Positions 45,689 to 57,134 of a stretch of DNA of 64,000 nucleotides are shown one piece after another; the stretch's first letter is position 1, and each line of letters starts with the position of its first letter. The position numbers and the translations under genes are program-made. The DNA lies in contig NW_026973572.1 in NCBI RefSeq assembly GCF_963855985.1, positions 1 through 64,000 on the forward strand. The letters are read 5' to 3'. A model generated the notes under the pieces. It was not told the DNA's origin. It worked only from the letters and a program-made list of their open reading frames with translations, and ran no database searches. This DNA comes from Ostrinia nubilalis. Lineage: Eukaryota; Arthropoda; Insecta; Lepidoptera; Crambidae.

Positions 45689-47158
45689 CTTAACTTTATA
45701 CCTAAGTTAGGTTTCTAATAGATAGATACAAAATAAATAGTAATTGTCTAGTCAGTTCTCGTTAAAGTAAATTCATCAATATTAAAAACAAGTCAATAAT
45801 GTAAAAGTATTAATTAACATTACATAGTAATCCTGTATAATCTAGATCATTCAGTTCTTGAATTTAATCTTGTTAAATATCATATATCAATAACCTATAA
45901 ATATTAAATAACATTACATAGTAGCCCTGTATAATTTAAATCGTTCAATTGTTCTATTTAATCTCATTAAATAACTATTGACGCAAATCACATTGTTATT
46001 TACTCGTAACTCGCAACCTAAACTCACATAAATAACAAACCAGTTTGTTACGCGCCAATAGTACTACCAGTTTCTCGATAACTTTTAAATAGTAAACAAA
46101 CACTGTAAGAACGATTCACCGAGCGAACTCATTTGCATATTATCAGTGAAACGCATTTTTTCTATACGCCACGGGCGATCAACAGCACTCGCTTACTAGA
46201 TGACTCATAACTAGATTTTACCTGCCTAATGTTTGCGCGCCGCGCCAGGCTGCATTCCATTTACGTTAAGATATAATATTATTGTAATTAAAACTTAACC
46301 CCTTAACTGCCATTGTCTTGTATAACTTTTAATAATTATAGAAATTATTAACATTAACCAGATGCCTATTCTGAGTATGGTAATTAAATAATTAAACTAG
46401 TAAACTAGAAATAATAATAACAAGTGCAATGCATTCTATTATTGTATTAAATAAATATTTTAAGTAATAATTGAATACTCGTAATAACAAAGTAAACAAT
46501 AGACTCGTTTAATTAGTTCATTGGTTAATTGTAAACAAAAGGTCAAAGGTATCTTAATAACATTGTTTCAAAACTAAGTTAATTAAAATTAGCGTTTAAT
46601 TTTTTTTTTTTTTTAATTTATTTAACAACTTAAAGACAGTTACATTGAGACAATTACATTTAGATAGCTTTAAAAACCACTAGGGTTTGATGTAAAGCTA
46701 ACGAGTTTGCAGTGGGTACATTCACAATTTCACATACAATTACATAATACAGCATTACATACAATTACATAATTAGTTCATTGTAAGCAAAATAAAATTA
46801 AAGGTATCTTAATAACATTGTTTCAAAACTAAGTTAGCTAAAATTAGCGTTTAATTAGTTCATTGTAAGCAAAAAAAAAAATAATAATTAAGGGTATCTT
46901 AATAACATTGTTTCAAGACCAAGTTAGCTAATATTGTTATAAGTAAATAATTAATGTCCCGTCATGTTTTAAATAAAGAGTTATTATTGGGCTAATGATC
47001 AAGCACAAGTTCAGTCATGTTTTATATTTTAATTTATACTCGTTATGAAATTGCCCAAAAATAACTTATTATTGACACGAATTTTAGTTGTTCTTAAAGA
47101 ACCTTTATATACCAGACTTATGATTTTTCCAGGTAAAAATCTCCAAAACAAGGGAGGA
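45689..47158 (+). other. Gypsy unit 5 noncoding region (empty BEL-A site)
   Basis: A type B noncoding region with private small changes: one T fewer near 46383, a different A-run near 46871, and C-to-T near 47109. It ends with the polypurine tract before the truncated LTR 6. Confidence 0.7.
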
Positions 47159-47275
47159 TGTGACGCGCCCCGCGACGCATCGACAGCCTTAGCACCCAGC
47201 GCGGAGATTTTGACAACCCTACGGCTGCGCGGCCGCACGCCGCACGGACCGAGCTAATATAAGAGACGGCGGCGA
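47159..47275 (+). repeat. Truncated gypsy LTR 6 at the array end
   Basis: Only the first 117 bp of the LTR are present, including the TATA-like box. The sequence then joins a second copy of the array's left flank with a GA microhomology. It lacks one of the GCC units in the GCCGCCGCACGG stretch that LTRs 1-5 have, a change it shares with the stub at 47483. Confidence 0.88.
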
Positions 47276-47482
47276 ACATTTTGGAGATAGTTTTTATTTA
47301 TTATTTATTTATGCATAGAACGGTAGTACCAATTACACTATTCAAACAAGACGTAACAAAGTTCAGAATAACATTTAAATACTTAATTAAACAATTTAAC
47401 ATAAGAAACTACATAAATCAGATGCGATAGGTACTTATGTATTTTTAATTTGATATTTAATCTACTCAGTTATATGTTAACA
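47276..47482. repeat. Second copy of the array's left flank, without the Helitron
   Basis: It corresponds to about 10323-10452 plus 11085-11172. The Helitron target is intact at 47394/47395. It leads into LTR sequence exactly as at 11173. Confidence 0.87.
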
Positions 47483-47614
47483 TGTGACGCGCCCCGTGAC
47501 GCATCGACAGCCCTAGCACCCAGCGCGGAGATTTTGACAACCCTACGGCTGCGCGGCCGCACGCCGCACGGACCGAGCTAATGTAAGAGACGGCGGCGAC
47601 CGCGGGCGCCTAGC
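47483..47614 (+). repeat. Gypsy LTR stub 7 with altered TATA box
   Basis: 132 bp match the start of LTR 1, including the GTGACG and CCCTAGC variants, but the TATA-like box reads TGTAAG. After GCGCCTAGC the sequence diverges from all other LTRs. Confidence 0.82.
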
Positions 47615-47824
47615 GACAGATTCGCTTCGCATCGCTCGCACGGTACGGACGTGCGCTCCGCCTCGCCCGCCCGCTCGCATGCGCTGCGCTCCGAGTTCCC
47701 CGAGCTTATCGCCTTCGCTCTGCGAGTCTTGTTTCTGTGGTGTTTTGTCACAATTACGTGGCTTGCCCGCGGCTGCGCTTGGGATACCTAACGGTGATAA
47801 CGAACAAGCGTAGTTAAACGCCTT
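47615..47824. other. GC-rich sequence, unassigned
   Basis: About 210 bases, GC-rich to about 47710 and then mixed, lie between the LTR stub and the BEL-B LTR. It may be the remaining part of a divergent LTR variant or host sequence. I see no reliable gene in it. Confidence 0.4.
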
Positions 47825-47891
47825 TGTTAGCGACGTCAAGAATAGTCAAGATTAATGTTGGCACCATCATGTCAAATAGTGCAAATTAGCT
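47825..47891 (+). repeat. BEL-B 5' LTR, left piece
   Basis: The first 67 bases of the LTR, matching 62621-62687 except the first base (T here, A there). It ends in TAGCT, the target duplicated by BEL-C. Confidence 0.88.
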
Positions 47892-48127
47892 TGTACGAGC
47901 TATCGTACATTATTACTTGCACATTTCCTTTTTATATAGTTAAATCATTTATTGCTAAGTAGGCGTTAAACACTTTACGTATAAGTTTGACCTAGTTTTA
48001 ATTCACGCCTGTAGAATCACTTAGTAATAAATCAGTGTATGAGCAGCACTCAAACGGGTCGGTTTTATTTAGCACTCTTCGGAGTAACCCATCCCTTATC
48101 AGCAAGCATAGCATAGCAACTAATACA
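47892..48127 (+). repeat. BEL-C 5' LTR
   Basis: The LTR begins TGTACGAGC and ends TAATACA. The first 18 bases contain a small inverted repeat (TGTACGA...TCGTACA). AATAAA near 48027 is a candidate polyadenylation signal. Confidence 0.92.
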
Positions 48128-48133
48128 TTTCTT

Positions 48134-48146
48134 TGGTCCTTCGAGC
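48134..48146 (+). other. BEL-C primer-binding site, tRNA-Tyr
   Basis: TGGTCCTTCGAGC matches 13 bases complementary to the tRNA-Tyr 3' end, six bases after the LTR. The match ends before the CGGAT seen in BEL-A. Confidence 0.8.
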
Positions 48147-48423
48147 AAAACGGTTGCGGGGCCCATCGGCGATCAAGTGCGCGGTAATCGAGCAGAGTTT
48201 CGCGTGTGATCATTTGTGCCGTTGTGGTAACAACTCGTAACACCAACATCATCGGTCAGCATCAGCACTAGTCACTTGGCAAGGGTCAGGTGGCGCAGCA
48301 GCACTGTCGAACAACTACCTTCTGGATCCACGGGGGGAGACACGACAGTAAGCAGTTAGCAGTCGCAGTTCATCAGTCAATCAAGTAAGATTGTTCCTTT
48401 ATCACTTTATCTTCCAATTCATC

Positions 48424-51400
48424 ATGGAAGGCATCATCATTCGTCAAAAAGAAATTGTTGACAAACTAAAGCAAATTCAATCATCCTTTGGAAAGGATTC
48501 TTCTACTAGAAAAACGCCGGAATACATCCAAAAGCGTTTAGAAGCAATAGATAATCTCTGGGGAGAATTTGATCAAAATCATACTGAATTACAATCCGTA
48601 GAGGATAAATCGCAGCAATATTTTACTGAAAATATTTACGAGCAAATGTTTGATTTTTACAAAGCATTACGAGAAACCATCTCTTCTTACGGAAAGGAAG
48701 AGAAGGCCGCCCAATCAGATAGTAAAGTTATTGAACTTCTAGGGCAACAACGAACAAATTTTAGAGCATTAAATAGGCTTATACAGAGCATAAATACAAA
48801 CGAAATTAATGAAAAATGGGAAATCGAGGATGAATTACGTAACTTACAAGCGCGGTGGAACATCATAGATAGCATGCACTTGCAAATAGATAACATATTG
48901 CAAGGCAGTGATATATTTTACGAAAAAGAACTTTCATCTCACGAATCTTCTTTTAAACGCATAAAGAGGATTTTAAATCAGAAGTTGTGTTCGTCTACTC
49001 ATGTTCAGCAAGCTACGCCAGTGTTAGATATACCTGTTTTTACGGGAAAATACACTCAGTGGCCCACATTTTTTGACCTATTTGTGGAAACTATTCACAA
49101 TAACAACATTTTGTCCAAAACTCAAAAAATGCAGCACCTTAAGGGTAAAGTCAGAGGGGAGGCTGAACGTCTCATTCAGCATCTCACTATATCAGCAGAA
49201 AATTACGATACCGCATGGGAAATATTAATCCATAGGTATAATAATCCGCAATTATTATTTACCAAGCAAATTGAGACTTTTCTTAATCAACCTAACATCA
49301 ATAAACAGTCATCTTTTGAACTTAAACGTTTATATGACACAAGCACCGAATGTATTCATGCAATCCACAATCTTGGAGTGGATACTAGCACCTGGGATCC
49401 ACTATTAGTTCATCTTCTAGCCAAAAAGTTAGACATGGATACCTATAGCGATTACAAGGAGGCTCGTAAATCTCCTAGAGATTTACCAGCGTTAGATGAA
49501 TTCATGGAGTTTTTAGAAACAAAATTCATTGCCCTCGAACCTATACATAAACGGGAAAGAGAGTATACTTCTCCTAAAAGTAGTTCAACATCTCAATATC
49601 ATTCCAAGCCATCATACAACAATAATCAAGGTCAAGGGAAACCTTTTTCCAAATTTTATAAAGCAGCATCAACTTATACTCCAAAATGTCCATTATGTAC
49701 TCATGATCACGAATTATATCGTTGCCACAAATTCATTAGCATGACAGCGGATATGAAATTAAAAACTGTGTCGAAATATAAAGTATGTCAAAATTGTCTA
49801 TTCAAGCATATTGGTAAATGCTATTCCTTAAAACGTTGTAAGGAATGCAATGACGAGCATAATACTTTACTGCATGATTCATTTGCGCAATCGAACCACA
49901 TAGCAACGAAACAATCAAGTTCGACACCTACTGGCTCATCAGCAAAATCGATTGACAAACAGCATTGCGTTAATCACGTGGCTTCCGAAGATGAGGAAGT
50001 TTTGTTAACAACTTTATCATTGAGAGTGAAGGCCGCCGACGGAACCTACGTCACTCTCAGAGCATTACTAGATCAGGGATCACAAATAGCACTTGTCACT
50101 GAGAACGCTGCACAGATGCTAGGGTTACAGAGACAACGTTATCATGCATCAGTTTCAGGCATAGGAAACGGTTCCAAGACTAGCAAAGGAGTCGTATCCA
50201 TTGAATGCCAATCTATTTACAACGACTACAACTTTACAACACAAGCATTAGTAATATCACGTGTCATTAACAACTTACCGAACAGCTCATTTAGCAAACA
50301 ATTTTGGCCACATTTACAGCATATAGATTTAGCAGATCCTGATTACAACGTATCCAAACCGATTGACATTTTATTGGATGCGAGTGTTTATTCAGATATA
50401 ATTATGAGCGGTTTGATTAAAGGCCCTGTCCAGGCGCCTATAGCACAGCAAACAAAGTTAGGCTGGATTCTCTCTGGCAATGTAAAAACTTTTAACTGCC
50501 ACGTAGTCATCAACGAATTGAAAGACATAGCAAAGTACTGGGAGTTAGAAGATATAAATGAAAGCACTAGCACATTGACTAGAGAGGAACAGTACTGCGA
50601 AGACTTTTATCAGGCTACTACAACTCGCCTAGACAGTGGGAGGTATGTAGTGGCACTTCCAATGAAGCAAGATTTTGAACAGAGCTTAGGTTCATCTAAA
50701 CCGAAAGCTATAGCACAATTTAAGCAATTGGAGCATAAAATGGCAAAAAACAGTGCATTCTCAAGCAGTTATAAGCAGTTTATTCATGAATATCAAGAGC
50801 TAAAACACATGCGTGAGGCTGGTGGTGACGAACCTAGTTATTACTTACCTCATCATGGCGTCTTCAAGTTAGACTCAAGCACTACAAAACTACGTGTAGT
50901 ATTCAATGGCTCATCAAAGACCACCACAGGCCACAGTCTGAATGACTTGATGGAATGTGGTCCCAACCTTCAAGTTGACCTACAAAATCTCATCTTAAGA
51001 TGGAGACAGCATAAATACGTGATAACTGCGGACATCGAGAAAATGTTCCGTCAGATACTCGTCAGGGATTCAGATCAACCCCTACAGTCTATCATTTGGC
51101 GCGACTCGCCTTCAGAGCCACTTCGTGAATACCATCTCACGACAGTTACATATGGGACTAAGGCAGCCCCATTTTTAGCAATTAGAACATTGAGACAACT
51201 CGCTAAGGATGACGCATCGAAGTATCCTTTAGTAGCAGCAGCATTAGAGAGTTCATTTTTCACTGATGATCTCCTAAGTGGACATAATAGCATTGAGCAA
51301 ACAAAAGAGCTACAAAATCAATTAATACAGATGTTACAGGGTGCAGGAATGAATTTGAGAAAATGGTCTGCAAACACCAAGGAACTGGTGGCTGACTTAT

Positions 51401-52863
51401 CATCCAATCAAGTTGAAACACCCTTCGATTTCAAATGTTCAGAGTCCCGTAAGACCCTCGGGCTACGATGGCATCCGTCAACAGATAATTTTTCATTTCA
51501 AAATACTATTGATCAAAAGGAAGCCAATCATACTAAACGACAACTTTTATCTGATATTTCCAAAATTTTGGACCCACTAGGTTGGCTTTCTCCTCTTACA
51601 ATTAAAGCAAAATTATTATTTCAAAAAGCATGGACGTCAGGGATGGCATGGGACGATAAATTATCACAGCAATTGCAAGAGGAATGGCATCTATTAAAAG
51701 ATGACCTCAAAAACATTGATAAATTTTCAATACCACGCTATTTAGGTAACACATTAATTACATACAAAATACACGGATTTTGCGATGCATCCGAAAAAGC
51801 ATACGCGTGTTCTATTTACATCGTAACAAATAACAATAAAGGAGAATGCACATCGACATTAGTAATAGCAAAAACAAGACTAGCTCCATTAAACAAGCAA
51901 GTCTCACTACCGAGGCTTGAATTGTGCGGTGCACAACTTTTATCACAACTTATGAAGAAAGTTGTCCAAGCTTTACCTAATAACGACAACGTATCAATTC
52001 ACGCATGGACTGACTCCATGGTGGCCTTAGGATGGATCCATGGAGATGTCACGCGTTGGAAGCAATTTGTAGCAAATAGAGTCAATCAAATCAAAGAGGT
52101 CATCCCAGCCTCTCAATGGAATCACGTGCGGTCAGAAGACAACCCAGCTGATTCCGCAACCAGGGGTTCAACAGTGAAAACCCTACTAGAGCATTCGTTG
52201 TGGTGGCAAGGGCCCAAATGGCTTACTACATTTGACCCCAATGAATTTAGCAACAAAAAATATCAAGGCCCAATAATAGAGGCAAAAAAAGCATGTGTAA
52301 ACGCTGCTTTACATCATAACAACCAATCTACACTTATAACTGAATTACTGCAAAATAATAATTCAATTACTCGCGTTATAAAAACAATAGCATGGGTTTC
52401 ACGTTTCGTGGCGCGCTTGCGTCATAGGTCATCGGAGTGTAATGAACTTCTATCGCCAACTGAAATTGAAAATGCATACAACATTGTCATCAAAGACACT
52501 GAAGCAAGAGATTTTGAAAATGAATTAACTCAATTACATAGCAAGGGCCACGTGAAACCAAATAGCAAGTTAGCAAGTTTACATCCATTTTTAGATGAGC
52601 ATGGAATCATGAGAGTTGGTGGTCGGCTAAATAATTCGGATCTCAGCAGCTCTGCCAAACACCCGATTATTTTATCAAATCATAGCCGACTTACGGACCT
52701 CATTATCAGTCAAGGACACATAACAACCCTACACGGGGGTCCTAGACTTACACTATCATACATCAGAGAGAAATACTGGATTCTTAGTGGAATGAATACA
52801 GTAAAAAGACAACTCAGAATGTGTGTAACATGTAGACGTTATAGCACTGAAAATAAAAAGTAA
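48424..52863 (+). pseudogene. BEL-C Gag-protease-RT-RNase H-integrase N-terminus
   Basis: The frame is open from 48391; the Met at 48424 (M-E-G-I-I) is the more plausible start, giving 1,479 residues. Numbering is from 48391: coiled-coil-like region 20-190, DUF1759 Gag 205-375, C/H-rich zinc cluster about 430-495, protease D-Q-G-S at 561-564, RT from L-R-V-V-F-N near 833, metal-binding Asp at 881 (T-A-D-I-E-K-M-F) and the catalytic box F-T-D-D at 957-960, RNase H with D1132 and D1208 and N-P-A-D near 1252. The integrase zinc finger follows (H-x-H...C-V-T-C near 1480). The next insertion then supplies a stop. The RT box has Thr where BEL elements usually have Val. The RT domain is otherwise complete, the only LTR-element RT in the window. 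Confidence 0.9.
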
Positions 52864-53178
52864 AAAAACTAAAACCCAACTACGACAAAAAACGACACTG
52901 AAAAAGTATCAAACAAGATTTTCAGAATACTGAACTGAACAAACTTGCTAATGTAGTTGCATAGTAATTTTCATGTTTGGAAAGGCGTAGTCACACGTTG
53001 TCAAAGTGCTACGGTAGGTAGGTATATGTAACGTGTGACTACGCCTTTCCAAACATGAAAATTACTATGCAACTACATTAGCAAGTTTGTTCAGTTCAGT
53101 ATTCTGAAAATCTTGTTTGATACTTTTTCAGTGTCGTTTTTTGTCGTAGTTGGGTTTTAGTTTTTTTACTTTTTATTT
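52851..53178. repeat. 149-bp perfect inverted repeat (palindrome)
   Basis: The arms at 52851-52999 and 53030-53178 are perfect reverse complements with a 30-base loop (53000-53029). The outer 10 bases of the left arm lie in the BEL-C target, so the right arm contains an inverted copy of flanking DNA. Confidence 0.93.
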
Positions 53179-53648
53179 ATTATTTGTAATATTTTGGTGT
53201 TAAAGTGTATTTGTGGCGCACAATATTAACAAAAATTAAATTGATGAACTAATAAGTAGTAAAGAAGCTATGAACGAAAAGATGTGAATTATATGCAATA
53301 TAGCCCTTGAATACAGGTAAAGTCACAAGCAAATGCTAGTAATATATATATATATTCAAAATGTACAAGTAAAGCGCTTTCAAATGATACCAAACAGGGC
53401 ATATTTATCTTAACTTTATTTTTTAACTCTGTATGTTTTGTCCGCTAGAGGGCGCCACATTAGATTTTGTGAAACCCCATATAGCCTATAACCAGCGGAC
53501 AATTAAGACGCTTCTAATGATATGTCATTTGTCGAATTCTGATAAGTAGTTTAGAAGTTACGAGGGAACACATGAACATACATACATACATACATACATA
53601 CATAGCCTGTCAAAATCATAACCCTCCTTTGGCTTTGCCGTAGTCGGG
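52861..53648. mobile_element. TIR element (MITE-like) inserted in BEL-C, with giant hairpin
   Basis: The 788-bp insertion is flanked by a 7-bp candidate duplication TAAAAAG (52854-52860, 53649-53655). Near each end lie matching inverted termini, ACCCAACTACGACAAA (left, from about 52873) and the reverse complement of ACCCGACTACGGCAAA (right, to 53649). No transposase is present. The left 320 bases are a near-perfect hairpin, described separately. (TACA)n lies near 53575-53602. The superfamily is uncertain. Confidence 0.7.
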
Positions 53649-53655
53649 TAAAAAG

Positions 53656-56607
53656 AGACAGCAAATAATGGCAGACTTACCTCGGGCTCGGGTAACTCCA
53701 TCACGTCCCTTTGCGCACACAGGAGTTGACTTCACAGGTCATGTTGACCTGAAAGCAAGCAAGGGTAGAGGCGTACGGTGTCATAAAGGATACATAGCAA
53801 TTTTTGTATGTCTCTCTACCAAAGCAGTTCATCTCGAGCTGGTCTCGGACCTAAGCACGCCTGCTTTCCTAGCAGCGTTTCGTCGCTTTTGTGCACGTCG
53901 TGGTGTTCCTACTCACATGTACAGCGACAACGGCACTAATTTTGTAGGTGCCAATCGATTACTGAAAAAAGAGTACAAGGAGATAACAGCAAATATCAAT
54001 CATGAGTTCTTCAACAACATAGCCGAATGGGATATAAAATGGTCATTTAACTCACCCGCATGGCCGTCCGCAGGGGGTTTGTGGGAAGCAGCAGTCAAGA
54101 GTTTTAAACACCACCTAAAACGAACACTTGGCGAGCAACGACTCACATACGAGGAGTTTAGCACATTAATTCAACAAATAGAAGCCTGTCTCAACTCGAG
54201 ACCCCTATTCCCTCTGACTGAAAACCCTAAAGATGACTTTCTAACACCAGGTCATTTTCTTATTGGTGGCTCTCTATTATCACGACCTCAGGGAGATGAC
54301 AATATGAACCTTCCCAGTAGATGGCAACTTTTACAAAGCATGATAAAGCATTTTTGGAAGAGGTGGTCAACAGACTACCTTCAGCAGCTCCAAGCTCGAT
54401 CCAAATGGAGAACTCTTAGCAAAGACATCGATATCAACGATATTGTTCTAATAAAGGACGATAACTTACCGCCCGGGAAATGGGTCATGGGCCGAGTGTA
54501 TGACATCCACCCCGGTAAAGACGGATACGTTAGAGTAGTATCTGTCAAAACACAAAACAGCATAATAAAAAGACCGATTACGAAATTGGTACTTTTACCT
54601 GTTCATGAGATGTCATCAGAACAGAATCAGCATCCAGCAAAGCAAGAAGTACAGCAAGGCACAAATAAAAGACCTAACAGAAGCAGTAATAAAATAATCA
54701 ATGGTTTAGTAACAACCTTATTGTGTTTTGCAATGTTAATTTCACCAACTGTCCAGCAAAATTCACAGCCCTACAACGTCACTCAAATTACAGAAAACAA
54801 GGGGTTCTACTTCGACAAAATATCTAATCTACAGTACATCAGAGACGAGTGGAAACTTGTTGTCTATTACAACTTATCATCTTACTATCAAGGATTAACA
54901 AACATTGAATCTTATGTAAATCATCTATCACAGAGCTGCAAACCTCTACCTAAACAATATCAAACACTTACCTCTCAATTAAATCATGAATTGAGCGAAA
55001 TTCAGCATTACAACAAGTTGTTACAATTTCAATACAACAATCGACAGAAGCGTGGGTTGGTCGATGGAGTCGGCTACATCGCTAACTCATTGTTTGGAGT
55101 GTTAGATGAGAGATTCGCAGAGAAGTATGCAAAAGATATCGAGCAGGTGACTCACAATGAAAAACACCTTCAAAAATTAATCAGAAATCAGACTCTCATT
55201 CTCGAAGCTGAGTCTAACATCATACAACGCAATGAGAAAATCATGAACACTCAGTTTACATTCGTCAGACAACACCTTCGCAACTTAACTGACGAAATTA
55301 ATCACGTTCGCCTAGACGTTCAGAACGACCTCTACGTGACGTCATCAGCATTAGTAGCAAGCATAATCATCTCCAATTTAAGGCGCATGCAAGAGACATT
55401 GATAAATACAATCACCGACATAAGACACGGTCGCATCGACACTCATTTATTGTCGCCTGAACAACTACAGTATCAAATTCTAACTATATCAAGTCAACTA
55501 CAGGGTGATCTCGCTATACCTGTAGAACAAAATCACTTTACCGACATTTATAAAATGTTAAAGGTGTCATCGAGATTACATAACAGCTATCTAATCATTG
55601 AAATCAGAATACCGCTTGTAAACAAGGAAATTTATGAACTTGACAGAGTTATAACTATTCCTCAAAACAAAAATCAGCAGACATATTATATCATTCCTAG
55701 TCATCCTTACATAGCCTTCAATCTTAGAAAAGATACGGTTATGTTCTTATCAGATGATGATCTGCTTTTATGCATTCATGCCTCTGAAAACAGAATATTA
55801 TGCTCACTCGATACGCCTATATACGACATTAGAATGAAGCAGTCCATATGTGAATTAACTATTAGTAATTCATATACAAAAACAACACTCTGTAAATACG
55901 AGCAATCAAGTTGTACGAACAGATGGATCAAGTTGCACGCGCGGAACGACTGGCTGTTCTCGTGTTGCCAAGAATGCAGCGTTCGCATTTTCTGCACAGC
56001 TGGTGTGTCAATGTTATCGTTATCAGGTAACGGCCTTGTCACCCTCGAGCATGGTTGTGTACTCAGGGACAATGACCTGTCAATCTATACTCACAACAAC
56101 TACATGAATCATATGACAGTTCAAAACGATATCAAAGTCCCAGAGTTATCTATCTTGAACAACATCATCAACACCACCATCACGGATGAGATGATGATAC
56201 CAGAGAATCACACACTCATGTGGCAGCAGCTAAAGGAGCAAATGGAGAACCTGAAAGGACAATCTTACTCTGACCTCAGCATCCACGATGTCCATCACTA
56301 CACGACAACATATGCAATCATAGCAGTACTACTAGCAGTAGCGGGAACACTCGCATACTTGAAGATCAGGAGACACCGGCAGGCGCGGGCGCGGCAGGTG
56401 GCTGCCGACGCTCCGGCGCCGGCTCCTCGCAGCAGCGCAGTGGGTAGTGTTAGTGATCTAGTGAGTGTTACTTCAGCTCCCATTGAGTTGAACTTACTGC
56501 GTAAGTCAGTAAGCAGTGTCAGTGTTGATCAAGGGACATCCCCCATGACGCCTATCGCGTCACGGTCAGTGTCGTTTCACGTCCCAAGTGTAGAGTCACG
56601 CGAGTGA
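53656..56607 (+). pseudogene. BEL-C integrase core plus F-like envelope region
   Basis: One open frame (979 residues from the first Met at 53668). Residues 1-310 are the integrase core and C-terminal domain: catalytic D21, D87 (S-D-N-G-T-N-F) and E140 (L-W-E-A-A), then L-N-S-R-P and a G-R-V-Y-D-I-H-P-G-K-D-G block. Residues about 345-365 are a hydrophobic signal-peptide-like segment. A furin-type R-Q-K-R site at 459-462 is followed by a glycine-rich fusion-peptide-like stretch (G-L-V-D-G-V-G-Y). A long helical region and a cysteine-rich ectodomain follow, then a transmembrane helix at about 881-902 and a tail of about 75 residues. This is the layout of baculovirus F and errantivirus Env proteins. 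Envelope translation probably uses a spliced or processed product; no separate start is evident. The copy is broken upstream by the TIR insertion. Confidence 0.85.
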
Positions 56608-56898
56608 ATTAAAATTATGAACAGGACATCAGTAGTTAAGTTTAGTTCAATAAATCATAATTATATCATCTTGATATTATAAAACAGCATTTATATCATT
56701 ATGTCTCATCAAGCACAGTAACATAAGATACTAACCCAAACTATTGGATTCACCTTGTATCACGTAACAGCACTGTATATCATTTTATTATTAAGCATCA
56801 TTATTTTTGAGCACTATATAAATCAATCATCATCCTTCTCACCAATTAACTATTTTAAGCAATTGTATTTTAATGTTTTCTTTTGCTGGTGAGAAAGA
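56608..56898 (+). other. BEL-C 3' untranslated region
   Basis: AT-rich, no coding sequence. It ends with GGTGAGAAAGA directly before the 3' LTR, a weak polypurine-tract candidate. Confidence 0.6.
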
Positions 56899-57134
56899 TG
56901 TACGAGCTATCGTACATTATTACTTGCACATTTCCTTTTTATATAGTTAAATCATTTATTGCTAAGTAGGCGTTAAACACTTTACGTATAAGTTTGACCT
57001 AGTTTTAATTCACGCCTGTAGAATCACTTAGTAATAAATCAGTGTATGAGCAGCACTCAAACGGGTCGGTTTTATTTAGCACTCTTCGGAGTAACCCATC
57101 CCTCATCAGCAAGCATAGCATAGCAACTAATACA
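56899..57134 (+). repeat. BEL-C 3' LTR
   Basis: 236 bp, one base different from the 5' LTR. It is followed by the TAGCT duplication and the rest of the BEL-B LTR. Confidence 0.92.

Larger units (their letters stand above)
11173..47275 (+). mobile_element. Five-unit tandem array of an RT-less Ty3/gypsy retrotransposon
   Basis: LTR starts (TGTGACGCG) lie at 11173, 21647, 26660, 37133, 42147 and 47159. Spacing is about 5,013 bp, or 10,473 bp where BEL-A is inserted. Each unit is LTR, tRNA-Lys PBS, gag-protease, integrase remnant, long AT-rich noncoding part and polypurine tract, running directly into the next LTR. Neighbouring units share one LTR, so these are not separate insertions. Such arrays can arise by unequal LTR-LTR recombination or by template events during reverse transcription. 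Units differ by only a handful of bases. Assembly error must also be considered. Confidence 0.9.
47892..57134 (+). mobile_element. BEL/Pao element BEL-C with envelope gene
   Basis: The 9.24-kb element includes a 788-bp later insertion. The LTRs are 236 bp and differ at one base (T versus C in CATCCCTTATC/CATCCCTCATC). The 5-bp target duplication is TAGCT (47887-47891, 57135-57139). It carries gag, protease, RT, RNase H, integrase and an F-like envelope, the same gene set as Drosophila roo-type BEL elements. The TIR element at 52861 interrupts it between the integrase zinc finger and core, so this copy cannot be functional. Confidence 0.93.

Noticed and set aside
48391..48423. Met at 48391 as the BEL-C polyprotein start
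   Set aside because: The 11 extra residues are hydrophobic and unlike a Gag N-terminus; the Met at 48424 fits better, though this is not proved.
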